Origin: CALBPI01 sp038529355
GTDB lineage: Bacteria; Pseudomonadota; Gammaproteobacteria; Steroidobacterales; Woeseiaceae
NCBI GenBank assembly: GCA_038529355.1
Contig: JBCBDU010000012.1
Coordinates: forward strand, 16,514-80,513
Reading direction: 5' to 3'
Length of the DNA: 64,000 nucleotides
The notes beneath the pieces were generated by a model. The model was not told the origin of the DNA, ran no database searches, and saw nothing but the letters and a program-made list of their open reading frames with translations. Numbering within the stretch: the first letter of the stretch is position 1; the number at the start of each line of letters is the position of its first letter. Both the position numbers and the translations under genes were made by a program. This document shows, piece after piece, positions 44,684 to 53,127 of this stretch.

Positions 44684-45151
44684 TCACCTTTGCGTAGCGT
44701 GAATCGAGTGTTTTCGATTCGAGCGATAAGCAAAAACCGCAATACTCAACGGCAGGAAGGTCCACCAGGCGATCAGGCCAGGGACGTGAGTGATGTTGAT
44801 TGGTATCAGGGTTGCTTTCAACGACGCGCCGAAGCTTCCGCCCAGGTTCATCCGGTACGCCGAATACGCCGTGACACCGATAACGATGAGCACGGCCCAC
44901 AAAACGCGGTGACTTGTCGTGAGTCGGACAATCGCAGTGCCCGCGATCAGTGCGGCAACTGCTGCCGCCGGCACGGTTGTCACCAATGAGAACAGGATAA
45001 GCGATAGCGCCATGTTTTGCTGCGCGAATGACTTGTACCAGTCGGGATAGGCGATTGCCGCGGCGAAGCCGACGAGTTTGGTGTGTATCAGATAGTACGC
45101 CACACCCACGATCACCACTAAGATCATGTTGTGCGCCAGCTTGCCGATCAC
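44684..45151 (-). CDS. Integral membrane protein of unknown function
   Basis: 155 residues if started at GTG 45151 just after the upstream stop; ATG 45127 is the next option and a longer frame reaches 45211. Four hydrophobic helices: MILVVIVGVAYYLIHTKLV, LSLILFSLVTTVPAAAVAALIAGTAIV, VLWAVLIVIGVTAYSA and GLIAWWTFLPLSIAVFAY. No family recognised. It is tightly packed between the 110-residue protein and the diheme cytochrome (3-bp gap) on the same strand, so probably one operon. Confidence 0.55.
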   Translation of the reverse strand: MIGKLAHNMILVVIVGVAYYLIHTKLVGFAAAIAYPDWYKSFAQQNMALSLILFSLVTTVPAAAVAALIAGTAIVRLTTSHRVLWAVLIVIGVTAYSAYRMNLGGSFGASLKATLIPINITHVPGLIAWWTFLPLSIAVFAYRSNRKHSIHATQR

Positions 45152-45152
45152 A

Positions 45153-45485
45153 TCAAAGCCCAAGAAAATGTGAGAACGCGTTGTCGATAAAGATTCCACG
45201 CAACTTGTCACGAAAATCTCGGGCTGCGGCTTTGCCGATCACTTTGGTCGTACGCATGCGCATGCGACCGAGCGTAACCTGATTGTTGACCAGCAGTTTG
45301 AACTCTTCAGGTCGCAACTCACCTAACACGAGCAGTTTCGTCCATCGGTCGAGTCGTTCGCGTGAATTGGTCAGGTGGGTTTCAAAAATCGCGCGAGATT
45401 CGTCGCGCGTCTGCGTGAAGGTTGCGGCGATCAATGCGCGACCCTGCGTCAAAACCGAATCCACATAGTTGTCAAATGTCGACAT
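45153..45485 (-). CDS. Small soluble helical protein of unknown function
   Basis: 110 residues, all helical with alternating charges (FTQTRDESRAIFETHLTNSRERLDRWTKLLVLG, FKLLVNNQVTLGRM). No signal peptide. Possibly a coiled-coil or phasin-like surface protein; I cannot assign a family. It sits 4 bp downstream of the 162-residue lipoprotein gene and is followed at once by the membrane protein, on the same strand. Confidence 0.5.
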   Translation of the reverse strand: MSTFDNYVDSVLTQGRALIAATFTQTRDESRAIFETHLTNSRERLDRWTKLLVLGELRPEEFKLLVNNQVTLGRMRMRTTKVIGKAAARDFRDKLRGIFIDNAFSHFLGL

Positions 45486-45489
45486 GGCG

Positions 45490-45978
45490 TTATCCTCCCG
45501 CGCCGGTTGGGCGCGTTAGCGCCTCGCATCTGCTGAGCTGGCGCTTGTTGGCTTCCAGGCAAATGATGATATCGAAGGCTTCGGTTGCCTGGATTTTGTA
45601 TTCCGTTGCCAGTGCCGGCGAGACGCGGCATTCGGTGTCATCGCCGCAGTTCGACCACAATGTTGCCCAGCCGAGCATCATGCGCTCTTCATCGCCAATC
45701 AGATCTTTCCAGTTGGCGGCCGCTTCGTTGTTGTATTCGATACCGTTGGCGTATTCGTAGGCGGCGGCCAATTGCACCAGTAAGTCTTCCAGCGCGCGGT
45801 TGTATTGCAGCCAGCTGCCGCGCTGCATCGAGCGATCGATCATCGCCAGCGCAAGCGGTTTCAGTGACGTTGCGTTTTCGTAGGCTCGCTGATCGTAGTT
45901 AGCCAGCGGGATGGCGCATCCCACCAGCAAACAACACCCAAGTAGCCAGCCGCTGAGACGAGTGACCGTGCGATTCAT
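45490..45978 (-). CDS. Lipoprotein of unknown function
   Basis: 162 residues from ATG 45978; an earlier ATG at 46023 adds 15 residues. Lipobox LLVGC near residue 21. The mature part is helical (YENATSLKPLALAMIDRSMQ, YNRALEDLLVQLAAAYEYANG) with a late CGDDTECRVS pair of cysteines, probably disulfide linked. First gene of the compact minus-strand cluster that ends in the diheme cytochrome. Confidence 0.6.
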   Translation of the reverse strand: MNRTVTRLSGWLLGCCLLVGCAIPLANYDQRAYENATSLKPLALAMIDRSMQRGSWLQYNRALEDLLVQLAAAYEYANGIEYNNEAAANWKDLIGDEERMMLGWATLWSNCGDDTECRVSPALATEYKIQATEAFDIIICLEANKRQLSRCEALTRPTGAGG

Positions 45979-46203
45979 GACGTATCCTCTCACTGCATGA
46001 GTTGCTCTTGTGCGCACCAGCATAGACCGGCAAAACGCACAGCGTCTATCACTTACGCTGTGCTATCGCGGGTGTTTATCTCAGGATTGTTTGGCAACGC
46101 AGGCAGGTCCGTTGAAGCTGGACGGCGGTGCACATAATGGTCGCGCGCGAGTTGCGCACTGTTTGTGCTTGCGTGCGGTCGAGCACAACATTAGCGTGAT
46201 TAT

Positions 46204-46470
46204 CAGACGGCAGACGGCAGACGGCAGACGGCAGACGGCAGACGGCAGACGGCAGACGGCAGACGGCAGACGGCAGACGGCAGACGGCAGACGNNNNNNN
46301 NNNNNNNNNNNNNNNNNNNNNNNNNNNNNNNNNNNNNNNNNNNNNNNNNNNNNNNNNNNNNNNNNNNNNNNNNNNNNNNNNNNNNNNNNNNNNGCAGACG
46401 GCAGACGGCAGACGGCAGACGGCAGACGGCAGACGGCAGACGGCAGACGGCAGACGGCAGACGGCAGACG
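46204..46470. repeat. (GCAGACG)n heptamer tandem repeat interrupted by an assembly gap
   Basis: About 13 exact copies on the left (46204-46293) and 11 on the right (46394-46470) flank the N-run. The unit is identical throughout, so the array is young or under strong homogenisation. The true number is unknown. Seven is not a multiple of three, so open frames across it (ADGRRQT periodicity) are artefacts. It lies 20 bp after the stop of the cytochrome c5 gene. Confidence 0.95.
46294..46393. other. Assembly gap of 100 N
   Basis: Exactly 100 undetermined bases, the conventional placeholder for a gap of unknown size, inside the heptamer repeat that probably caused the break. Confidence 0.99.
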
Positions 46471-46489
46471 CCGCGCTAACGGGTGCGAT

Positions 46490-46999
46490 CTAAGGCTGAG
46501 ACTCGGCAACCATGTAGTCGATGGCGCGATAGACTTCTTCGTCGCTCAGCGCCGCGTTGCCACCTTTAGCAGGCATGTAACCGGCGCTGCCCTGGTAACC
46601 CTCAACCGCGTGCTGACGCAGGATGTCGAGGCCTTGCGCGACGCGTGCTTCCCACGCGGCTGCGTCGCCCAGTTTCGGTGCACCGCCGATGCCACCGGTG
46701 TGGCAGGCGCCACAGGCATTGTTGTAGACCTGTGAGCCAGTCAGCTCTTCCTTGACGGGTTCGACAACCGCAAGCGTCGCCGCTGCGCGCTGGCCACCTT
46801 CGCCCGGCAACACCACCTGGCCCACCGGCGCGATGCGCTCAGCGATTTCACCCTGGTAAGTGGCATCCGAGACGATGTATCGACCCTGCGTATCGGCGGA
46901 AATGTCGGCCGAGATCACGTAGATACCGACCGAGATCGCTACGAGAATGGCAAGAACTACCATGAAAAGGTCGAAGAATTTTTTATCCTGGGCGCTCAC
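46490..46999 (-). CDS. Membrane-anchored cytochrome c5
   Basis: 169 residues. An N-terminal helix (FMVVLAILVAISVGIYVI) anchors the protein. The heme site is NNACGACHTGG, followed by GAPKLGDAAAWEARVAQG and the Met ligand in GYMPAKGGNAALSDEEV, the standard cytochrome c5 order. Carries electrons in the periplasm, probably to a terminal oxidase, which fits the heme A/O synthesis genes next door on the opposite strand. Its promoter region is at 47072-47077. Confidence 0.9.
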   Translation of the reverse strand: MSAQDKKFFDLFMVVLAILVAISVGIYVISADISADTQGRYIVSDATYQGEIAERIAPVGQVVLPGEGGQRAAATLAVVEPVKEELTGSQVYNNACGACHTGGIGGAPKLGDAAAWEARVAQGLDILRQHAVEGYQGSAGYMPAKGGNAALSDEEVYRAIDYMVAESQP

Positions 47000-47071
47000 G
47001 AATACAGCTCCGGGGGCAAAGCAGTGGTTGGACGTTCAACAGCGGTGTCCCCGCCGACTGTGAACCGCGCA

Positions 47072-47077
47072 ATTATA
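47072..47077 (-). promoter_or_regulatory. Possible -10 element TATAAT for cytochrome c5
   Basis: TATAAT on the minus strand, about 73 bp before the cytochrome c5 start, with only a weak -35 (CCACTT) 17 bp upstream. An overlapping TATAAT also reads on the plus strand. Confidence 0.35.
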
Positions 47078-47108
47078 ATACAAAGCGCTAGCCGAAGTGG
47101 TACTTGCG

Positions 47109-47306
47109 TCACGCAGTGTCGCTCGCAACCCTAATCTGTAGCCGAACTGTCAAAGGTTGCGCGGTCATGATGTGCGTCTCGGATTCGACAACGTCCGCAC
47201 GGCGACCGGTCAAAGCGTATGTCACTAAGCCGCTGAGCAACGCCACGGTCAAACCACACGCGATCACTGCGCAGATCTTGCGAGCACTGTTGATCGTCGC
47301 AACGAT
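47109..47306 (-). CDS. Doubtful small membrane protein
   Basis: About 65 residues with one good membrane helix (ICAVIACGLTVALLSGLVTYAL) and an acidic tail. It has no ATG, GTG or TTG at a useful place: the frame before the helix offers only ATC 47306 after an AGGT at short spacing, or a distant start at 47372. Likely either a decayed gene or not a gene; listed because the helix is clear. Confidence 0.25.
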   Translation of the reverse strand: MVATINSARKICAVIACGLTVALLSGLVTYALTGRRADVVESETHIMTAQPLTVRLQIRVASDTA

Positions 47307-47488
47307 GTATACCTGTCGAACGTGAAATTCTGGTTTGTGTGAGCAAATCGTCGTTCGACACGGCTTTCTCAAGGCCGTAGCGGCTGGACGCCGCTCGTGC
47401 TGCGGCGCACAATATAGGGCTATTTTGCGGCCGCGCTTTCGCGCTGTTGGGGCCGCGCCTTGATGACCCCTTGTTCCGGAGCTTTCCG

Positions 47489-48538
47489 ATGTCTACCGAT
47501 GTTGCGCAGCCTATGCACAGCGAATCTTCCTCTCTGATCACAACGGCTGCCACCGTGTACCGGCGGTTGCTGCCGGCGGCGACGATGCTGGCAGTCGGTG
47601 TGGTCGTGTTAGGTGCGTGGGTGCGATTGACCGACGCGGGTCTGGGTTGCCCGGACTGGCCGGGTTGCTACGGCACGTTGACCGTGCCGTCCGATGCGTC
47701 TGAGCTTGCGTTCGCCAGTGAAGCCTATCCGGAGCGCCCGGTCGAGACGCAGAAAGCCTGGAACGAGATGATCCATCGGTATTTTGCTGGGACGCTGGGC
47801 ATCCTCGTGCTCGGAATCGTCATTGCTGCTTGGCGCGCGCGGCGCCGGGACGCGAGTCATCCGTTTGCCGTGCCCCTGTTGCTGGGCGGGCTCATCACCT
47901 TTCAGGCCGCGTTGGGCATGTGGACCGTCACGCTGCTGCTCAAGCCGGTCATCGTCATGCTGCATCTGCTCGGTGGTATGTCGACGTTGGGGCTGCTGTT
48001 TTGGTTGACGCTGCGTGCGTATCGCCGCGGACAGCGCGCAGCACTGGCGCCCACCACGCGCTGGGCCACCGCGGCGCTGGTCATTGTATTTGCCCAGATT
48101 GCGCTGGGCGGCTGGACGAGCACGAACTATGCGGCGTTGGCCTGTCCGGATCTGCCGACCTGTCAGGGTGAGTGGTGGCCGAGCGCCGATTTCTCGGAAG
48201 GTTTTGTGCTGTGGCGCGGTATTGGCATTGACTACGAAGGTGGTGTGTTGGACGGTGCTGCGCGCACCGCGATTCATTTGACGCACCGGATTGGCGCGAT
48301 TGTTGTGACGCTTGTCTTACTCGCGTTCATCGCGCATCTATGGCGGCAACCCGCATCCAGACTGCGCTGGCCGGCTGTTGCGGTGTCGGTCGCGCTGCTG
48401 CTGCAGCTCTCGATCGGCGTTGGTATTATTCAGTGGTCTTTGCCGCTGTGGCTGGCAACGGCGCATAATGCCGGCGGGGCGTTGCTGTTGTTGGCAATGC
48501 TGTTTGCCAATCACGAGACCCGCTATGTCCAAAGCTGA
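47489..48538 (+). CDS. ctaA: Heme A synthase (COX15/CtaA)
   Basis: 349 residues from ATG 47489 (MSTDVAQ); a start at 47447 would add 14. Eight hydrophobic helices are visible. The family landmarks are GAWVRLTDAGLGCPDWPGCYG, the heme-ligand His in NEMIHRYFAGTLG, a second half repeating the design (GGWTSTNYAALACPDLPTCQGEWWP), and IHLTHRIGAIVV and ATAHNAGGALLL with further His ligands. It oxidises the methyl group of heme O to make heme A for aa3-type oxidases. It overlaps ctaB by 14 bp. Confidence 0.93.
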   Translation: MSTDVAQPMHSESSSLITTAATVYRRLLPAATMLAVGVVVLGAWVRLTDAGLGCPDWPGCYGTLTVPSDASELAFASEAYPERPVETQKAWNEMIHRYFAGTLGILVLGIVIAAWRARRRDASHPFAVPLLLGGLITFQAALGMWTVTLLLKPVIVMLHLLGGMSTLGLLFWLTLRAYRRGQRAALAPTTRWATAALVIVFAQIALGGWTSTNYAALACPDLPTCQGEWWPSADFSEGFVLWRGIGIDYEGGVLDGAARTAIHLTHRIGAIVVTLVLLAFIAHLWRQPASRLRWPAVAVSVALLLQLSIGVGIIQWSLPLWLATAHNAGGALLLLAMLFANHETRYVQS

Positions 48539-49421
48539 GGCCGATCTGGTCGCGGCGCTGCCCGCACGCTGGAATGACTACTACGAGCTGACCAAGCCTC
48601 GTGTGGTGATGCTGATTGTGTTCACCGCGGTCGTTGGCATGTTGTTGGCCGTGCCCGGTCTGCCGCCGTTGGGTGCATTGCTGTATGGCACGCTCGGCAT
48701 CGGCCTGGCATCGTCTTCAGCGGCAGCCATGAACCAGATCATTGATGCGCGCACCGACGCGCAGATGCGCCGCACGCAAAAGCGCCCGCTGGTACAGGGC
48801 AATCTGACAGAACGCCAGGCGCTGGTGTTTGCCGGGTTCTTGTGTGTCTCCTCGATGCTGATGCTGTGGTTCCTGGTCAATCCGCTGACTGCGGTGCTGA
48901 CGTTCCTGTCGCTGATCGGCTATGCGGTCATCTACACCGTCTACCTCAAACCGGCGACGCCGCAGAATATCGTCATCGGTGGCGCGGCTGGTGCTGCACC
49001 GCCAGTGCTCGGCTGGACTGCCGTGACGGGCGAGGTGCACGCCCACGCGTTGCTGTTGTTCCTGATCATTTTCGTCTGGACGCCACCGCACTTCTGGGCA
49101 TTGGCCATCGCGCGTCGCGATGAGTACGCCAAGGTTGGCACGCCAATGCTGCCGGTCACGCATGGCGTGCCGTACACAAAATTGTCGGTGTTGCTCTACA
49201 CCGTGTTGCTGTTCATCGTGACGTTGCTGCCGTGGCTGTCCGGCATGAGCGGCCTGATTTACTTGGCCAGCGCTGTCGTGCTCGGCGGTGTGTTCCTGCG
49301 CCACGCATTGCGTTTGCGCGCCAGCGAAACAGATGCACCGGCGATGCCGATGTTCGTCTATTCGATCAACTACCTGATGTTCCTGTTCGCGGCGCTGTTG
49401 CTCGACCACTACCTCGTCTAG
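48525..49421 (+). CDS. ctaB: Heme O synthase, protoheme IX farnesyltransferase (CyoE/CtaB)
   Basis: 298 residues from ATG 48525 (MSKAEADLVAAL), inside the end of ctaA. Nine hydrophobic segments. UbiA-family prenyl-diphosphate motifs: NQIIDARTDAQMRRT (first Asp-rich site), preceded by ELTKPRVVMLIVFTAVVGM, and the GWTAVTGEVHAHALLLFLIIFVWTPPHFWALAI segment. It farnesylates heme b to heme O, feeding ctaA. Together they show the host makes heme A for a cytochrome c oxidase, in line with the cytochrome c5 nearby. The 3' end is echoed at 49436-49495. Confidence 0.94.
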   Translation: MSKAEADLVAALPARWNDYYELTKPRVVMLIVFTAVVGMLLAVPGLPPLGALLYGTLGIGLASSSAAAMNQIIDARTDAQMRRTQKRPLVQGNLTERQALVFAGFLCVSSMLMLWFLVNPLTAVLTFLSLIGYAVIYTVYLKPATPQNIVIGGAAGAAPPVLGWTAVTGEVHAHALLLFLIIFVWTPPHFWALAIARRDEYAKVGTPMLPVTHGVPYTKLSVLLYTVLLFIVTLLPWLSGMSGLIYLASAVVLGGVFLRHALRLRASETDAPAMPMFVYSINYLMFLFAALLLDHYLV

Positions 49422-49435
49422 CAGCCACAGATTCT

Positions 49436-49495
49436 TCGATCACGTATGTAGTTTTTTTATGCGCAGTGCTGCTGCTTGACAGTGATCTCGTGTAG
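49436..49495 (+). repeat. Decayed second copy of the ctaB 3' end
   Basis: Aligned without gaps, 19 codons plus stop (SITYVVFLCAVLLLDSDLV) match the end of ctaB (SINYLMFLFAALLLDHYLV), 12 residues identical, offset 74 bp. Many differences are at third codon positions (for example TTC/TTT, CTC/CTT, GTC/GTG). This looks like the tail of a diverged ctaB copy. Confidence 0.7.
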
Positions 49496-49525
49496 CTGCG
49501 ACACATGCTTTTCGCGCCAAACGTC

Positions 49526-49551
49526 GCAAATAAACGTCGCCGTTTCGACGT
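49526..49551 (-). terminator. Intrinsic terminator of the ABC efflux operon
   Basis: On the minus strand ACGTCG-AAACGG-CGACGT (49534-49551) forms a 6-bp stem with a 6-nt loop and is followed by TTATTTG. It overlaps the permease stop codon. Confidence 0.5.
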
Positions 49552-50801
49552 CAGTCGGATTGCAGTGCCAGCACCGGATCTAACTTGGACGCCGACAGCG
49601 CCGGATAGACGCCGAAGCCAACGGCAATAGCGATACAGGTGATCACCGCAACGGCGATTACCAACAGCGACCACGCGACGGCCCACCCGGCGAATGCAGC
49701 AATCGTGTAAGCCAGCACGATGCCGAGCAGCACACCCAGTCCGGCGCCAATCATTGCGATGACGGACGTCTCAATCAGAAACTGGCGTACGACGTCCTGC
49801 TGGCGCGCACCAATCGCGCGCAATAAGCCGATCTCGGATTTTCGCTCCATGACGCTGGCCAGCATGATGTTCATGATGCCGATGCCGCCAACCAGCAACG
49901 AGATGCCAGCAACTGCCGACATGACGACGGTGAAGATGCGCTGCGTTTGCTGGTGCTGCGCCAAAAGGCGCGCTGGCACGACAATTTCGTAGTCATTCTG
50001 GTTGCTGTGGCGCCGGTCCAGCAAGTGACCAATGGCGGTCGCCGCCGCGCCAGGTGCAACGCTGCCATCGATGCGCAGCTTGATGCTGTCCAGCTCTTCG
50101 GTGAGCGGCTCGCGCTTGAGTCTGGCCAGACCGGTGCGCAGCGGCAGGTAGACCTGATCGTTTTCACCACCCACGCTTTGACCTTGAAATTCACTGCTGT
50201 CGAGTTGCCGATCACGCAGCACACCAACCACTTCAAGCCACAGGTGATTCACTTTGATGAATTCGCCGACGACATCGCCGTTCGGGAACAGCGCCTCCGC
50301 AGTACGTGCGCCTAGCACGGCATATTGCGCAAACACAGCATCATCGGCGTCTGTAAACAAGGTACCGCGCTCGGCCGACAAACTGGACAGCGCAAAAAAT
50401 GACGGGCTGACCGCGACGACTTTGGCGCGGCTCTCGCCACTGCGACTGAACAGGCTCCAGGTGCGAAACTCGCGCACGCCAGCCCACTCCGTGACGAACG
50501 GCAGTGTCGAGACCGTCGCGTCGGCGTCTCTGCGACTCAGACCTGCCGAGAATTTGCGCAACTCTTTCAATGCTTCGCCGTCTGGCGATTTCGCGGAGAC
50601 AATCAGGTTGTTCAACCCCATGCCTTCAATCATTTGCAGCGCTTCGCGTTTGCCGCCTTCGCTGACCGCCAGCATCGCAATGACCGCGCCAACGCCGAAC
50701 ACCATGCCGAGCAGTGTCAGTGCGGTGCGCAGCCGATGGTGCGACAGTTGCCCCAACGCCTGCATAACGTCGGTGCGCAGGCTAGCGAGCGTCATACTCA
50801 T
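49551..50801 (-). CDS. MacB-type ABC transporter permease
   Basis: 416 residues with the MacB/FtsX design: one N-terminal helix (LTLLGMVFGVGAVIAMLAVSEGGKREAL), a periplasmic domain of about 230 residues, and three C-terminal helices with VGGIGIMNIMLASVMERKSEIGLLRAIGARQQDVVRQFLIE between. It lacks the fused ATPase; a separate ATPase gene is in the same operon. Such pumps push substrates from the periplasm outward through an adaptor and an outer-membrane channel by a piston-like cycle. Four-base overlap with the adaptor gene upstream. Confidence 0.9.
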   Translation of the reverse strand: MSMTLASLRTDVMQALGQLSHHRLRTALTLLGMVFGVGAVIAMLAVSEGGKREALQMIEGMGLNNLIVSAKSPDGEALKELRKFSAGLSRRDADATVSTLPFVTEWAGVREFRTWSLFSRSGESRAKVVAVSPSFFALSSLSAERGTLFTDADDAVFAQYAVLGARTAEALFPNGDVVGEFIKVNHLWLEVVGVLRDRQLDSSEFQGQSVGGENDQVYLPLRTGLARLKREPLTEELDSIKLRIDGSVAPGAAATAIGHLLDRRHSNQNDYEIVVPARLLAQHQQTQRIFTVVMSAVAGISLLVGGIGIMNIMLASVMERKSEIGLLRAIGARQQDVVRQFLIETSVIAMIGAGLGVLLGIVLAYTIAAFAGWAVAWSLLVIAVAVITCIAIAVGFGVYPALSASKLDPVLALQSD

Positions 50802-51982
50802 CCGCTGTCCTGACCGCTCAGCACAACGCGTTCGCCGCTGGCCAGGCCGTCCACGATTTCGACCAGATCAGGGCTGCGCTGCCCCAGCGTGACGCTGCGT
50901 TTTTCCGGTTGTCCGCTTGCGGCCACAAACACATAGGCATCGGCCTTGTCGCCATACACGGCCTGCGCTGGTACGACGATGCTGTCGGTTACCTGACCTG
51001 TGACAATACGCGCCTGCAGTTGACTGCCAACACGCATGATGTCCGGATCGATGTTATTGATGGTCGCCTCGACCGTGATGAATTTCTGGGGATTGTCGCG
51101 TTTGAGCGGACTCGCAATCGCGGACACCGACGTGAGCGTGGCATCGAAGACACGGTCAGGTGCTGCGTCCAGCGTCAGGTGCGCTGTCTGACCCTCGGCA
51201 AGACCCACGGCATCGGTTTCGGCAATGTACAGGCGCGCGCTGACTTTACCGCGCACCGGCAGCAGGCCAACGGGTGAGCCGGGGTAGACGCGCTTGCCTT
51301 TGCCGAGTTTGCCGCCCCAGCGCGTGCTGGCGTAGATAAACGTGCCATCAGCCGGGCTACGCAACTCCATCATCTGCAGCGCGGTGTCCTGCTTGTCGAG
51401 TATCGCCTGTTCGCCTTGTTGTTCGGCGATCACCAGATTGCGTTCGGCGCGTGTGCGCCGGTCGAAAGTCTCTGCTTGCCATTGCAGGAACGAAGCTTCG
51501 ACGTTCAGGTATTCGACGTCGGACAGCGCATCGATGATTTCGATGCGGCTCATGACTCGCTCGTCTACGCTTGCGAACTGTTCGGAGATGTCTCGCTCGC
51601 CATCGACGCGCGTGCTTTCGTGACCAATACGCACTTGCTCCAGCGCGCCAACACGCTCGATGTCGGCCAGATCGAAATTGGACTTGGCGACATTCATCGC
51701 CGTGGACTGGCGAGTCTGCAGGATCTGCGTGTCGTCAAAGCGTGCAACGACGTCGCCCTTTTTGACTTCCGAAAACTCCGGTGCCATCCAGGCGATAACA
51801 AATCCCATTCGTACGCCGCCGGGCAGCGCCACCGGCAAGGATTCTGCCGCGATCAATTCGCCTCTGGCGGGCACTTCGAGTTCGAAGCTGCGTGTGGTGA
51901 CCTCGATACTCGGCGTGCGAGTTTCCTCGTTGCTGCAGCCGAACAAAACCAGGGTAGCGGCGGCGCCAAGAATATATTTCAC
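50798..51982 (-). CDS. HlyD-family efflux adaptor, lipoprotein (third of three)
   Basis: 394 residues. Lipobox ATLVLFGCS. Order: barrel/lipoyl start (ARGELIAAESLPVALPGGVRMGFVIAWMAPEFSEVKKGDVVARFDD), long coiled hairpin with repeated LEQ/ER heptads (about 90-200), second lipoyl half (MELRSPADGTFIYASTRWGGKLGKGKRVYPGSPVGLL), then a beta-barrel and the VPAQAVYGDKADAYVFV end. Overlaps both neighbours by 4 bp. Of the three adaptors this one has the typical RND/Mac-like C-terminal domain. Confidence 0.85.
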   Translation of the reverse strand: MKYILGAAATLVLFGCSNEETRTPSIEVTTRSFELEVPARGELIAAESLPVALPGGVRMGFVIAWMAPEFSEVKKGDVVARFDDTQILQTRQSTAMNVAKSNFDLADIERVGALEQVRIGHESTRVDGERDISEQFASVDERVMSRIEIIDALSDVEYLNVEASFLQWQAETFDRRTRAERNLVIAEQQGEQAILDKQDTALQMMELRSPADGTFIYASTRWGGKLGKGKRVYPGSPVGLLPVRGKVSARLYIAETDAVGLAEGQTAHLTLDAAPDRVFDATLTSVSAIASPLKRDNPQKFITVEATINNIDPDIMRVGSQLQARIVTGQVTDSIVVPAQAVYGDKADAYVFVAASGQPEKRSVTLGQRSPDLVEIVDGLASGERVVLSGQDSG

Positions 51983-53127
51983 AATGCGATCTCCATGCCG
52001 GCGGATAGACCGTCGGCGACAATACGTTGGCCGTCGCTGTTGCTGCCCAGCGTAACGGCTTGCCAGCCGTCGCCGCGAACGATCACACCGGGTAACCCGT
52101 CGCGATACACCACGGCTTGCTCTGGCACTGCCAGCGCATTGCGCTCAGTGGCTACGATGACGCTGACTTTGCTGCTCATGCCAGGTTTGAGTTCAACGCC
52201 ACTACTGTCGTCGAGTTCTATCGTGACGCCGCGCACCATAGCTTCGGAAAATCTCGATTGGCGGCGGACAATGCTGGCAACCTTGATCACCCTTCCGCTC
52301 AGCTCGGAACCACCGGTCGCGTCAAGAGACACTTTCGCCGGTTGACCGACCTCAATGCGCGCGGCAGCAAATTCCGGCATGTCGGCACTGATGACGAGGT
52401 CGCTGTCGTCGATCAACTCAACGATAGTCATACCCGGGTTTACGCTGTCATTTACATCGAGTTTTTGACCTTCCGAATCGGTGCCAACGACGACAAGCCC
52501 GTCGCGCGGTGCGCGTATCGTGAACGAGGCGAGTTCTGTCTCTGCGGCAGCCAGTTCGCTTTCCAGGCGGCGGATGTCCGCTTCCAGTTCCTGACGCTTT
52601 GATGTGCGCACGCGGGCAACCAGCAGTGCACGTTGTTGCTCGCGCGTGTAGCGATCGGCCGTGGCATCGCGCTCTTCCAACAGTTTTTTGTACTCCAGCC
52701 CGGCGTACACGCGCTCGTCGACTGACGCTTTGCGTGCCGCCTTGTCGGCTTCGCTGCGCGCTTCGGCTACGCGAACCTTGTCCTCTTCGACTTCCTGCGC
52801 CTGGCTCTCCATCAACGACTCTAGTTCGGATCGTTTGGTGTTCAGTGCAGCCTGTTTGGTTTTGATGCGATCGTCGGACGAGGAGCCATCGAACTCGGCG
52901 AGCATGTCACCTTTCTTGACGCGAGTGCCTTCGCGCGCCAGATTCGTGATCGGAATACGCCAACTCTGTGATGGCGGCGGACCAAACAACAAGCCGTCGC
53001 GCGGTGCGACAACGGCGCTCGCGGTCACGGTGATCGGTCGGTCTGCCGGCATGACTTGCTGCCATTGCTCGGCGAACGCCGCGGGTATCAGCAGGAGGCT
53101 GGCCAATGCGATGCTGCGCCGGTTCAT
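51979..53127 (-). CDS. HlyD-family efflux adaptor (second of three)
   Basis: 382 residues with signal peptide SIALASLLLIPAAFA. Lipoyl half WRIPITNLAREGTRVKKGDMLAEFDGSSSDD, a long coiled coil (about 80-200, rich in E, R and K), second lipoyl half (FTIRAPRDGLVVVGTDSEGQKLDVNDSVNPGMTI) and a barrel with LDDSSGVELKPGMSSKVSV. It ends with AVVYRDGLPGVIVRGDGWQAVTLGSNSDGQRIVADGLSAGMEIAL, the membrane-proximal domain. Joined to both neighbours by ATGA-type overlaps. Confidence 0.85.
   Translation of the reverse strand: MNRRSIALASLLLIPAAFAEQWQQVMPADRPITVTASAVVAPRDGLLFGPPPSQSWRIPITNLAREGTRVKKGDMLAEFDGSSSDDRIKTKQAALNTKRSELESLMESQAQEVEEDKVRVAEARSEADKAARKASVDERVYAGLEYKKLLEERDATADRYTREQQRALLVARVRTSKRQELEADIRRLESELAAAETELASFTIRAPRDGLVVVGTDSEGQKLDVNDSVNPGMTIVELIDDSDLVISADMPEFAAARIEVGQPAKVSLDATGGSELSGRVIKVASIVRRQSRFSEAMVRGVTIELDDSSGVELKPGMSSKVSVIVATERNALAVPEQAVVYRDGLPGVIVRGDGWQAVTLGSNSDGQRIVADGLSAGMEIAL

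Larger units (their letters stand above)
47000..47488. other. Divergent region before ctaA with one doubtful small open frame
   Basis: 489 bp between cytochrome c5 (minus) and ctaA (plus). It holds the promoter element at 47072-47077 and a doubtful short membrane-protein frame (47109-47306, minus). Nothing else is recognised. Confidence 0.5.

Noticed and set aside
46204..46470. CRISPR array
   Set aside because: The 7-bp units are contiguous with no spacers, and no cas genes are present.
46010..46735. 241-codon open frame across the heptamer repeat and N gap
   Set aside because: It is an artefact of translating the 7-bp repeat (ADGRRQT periodicity) and the N-run.
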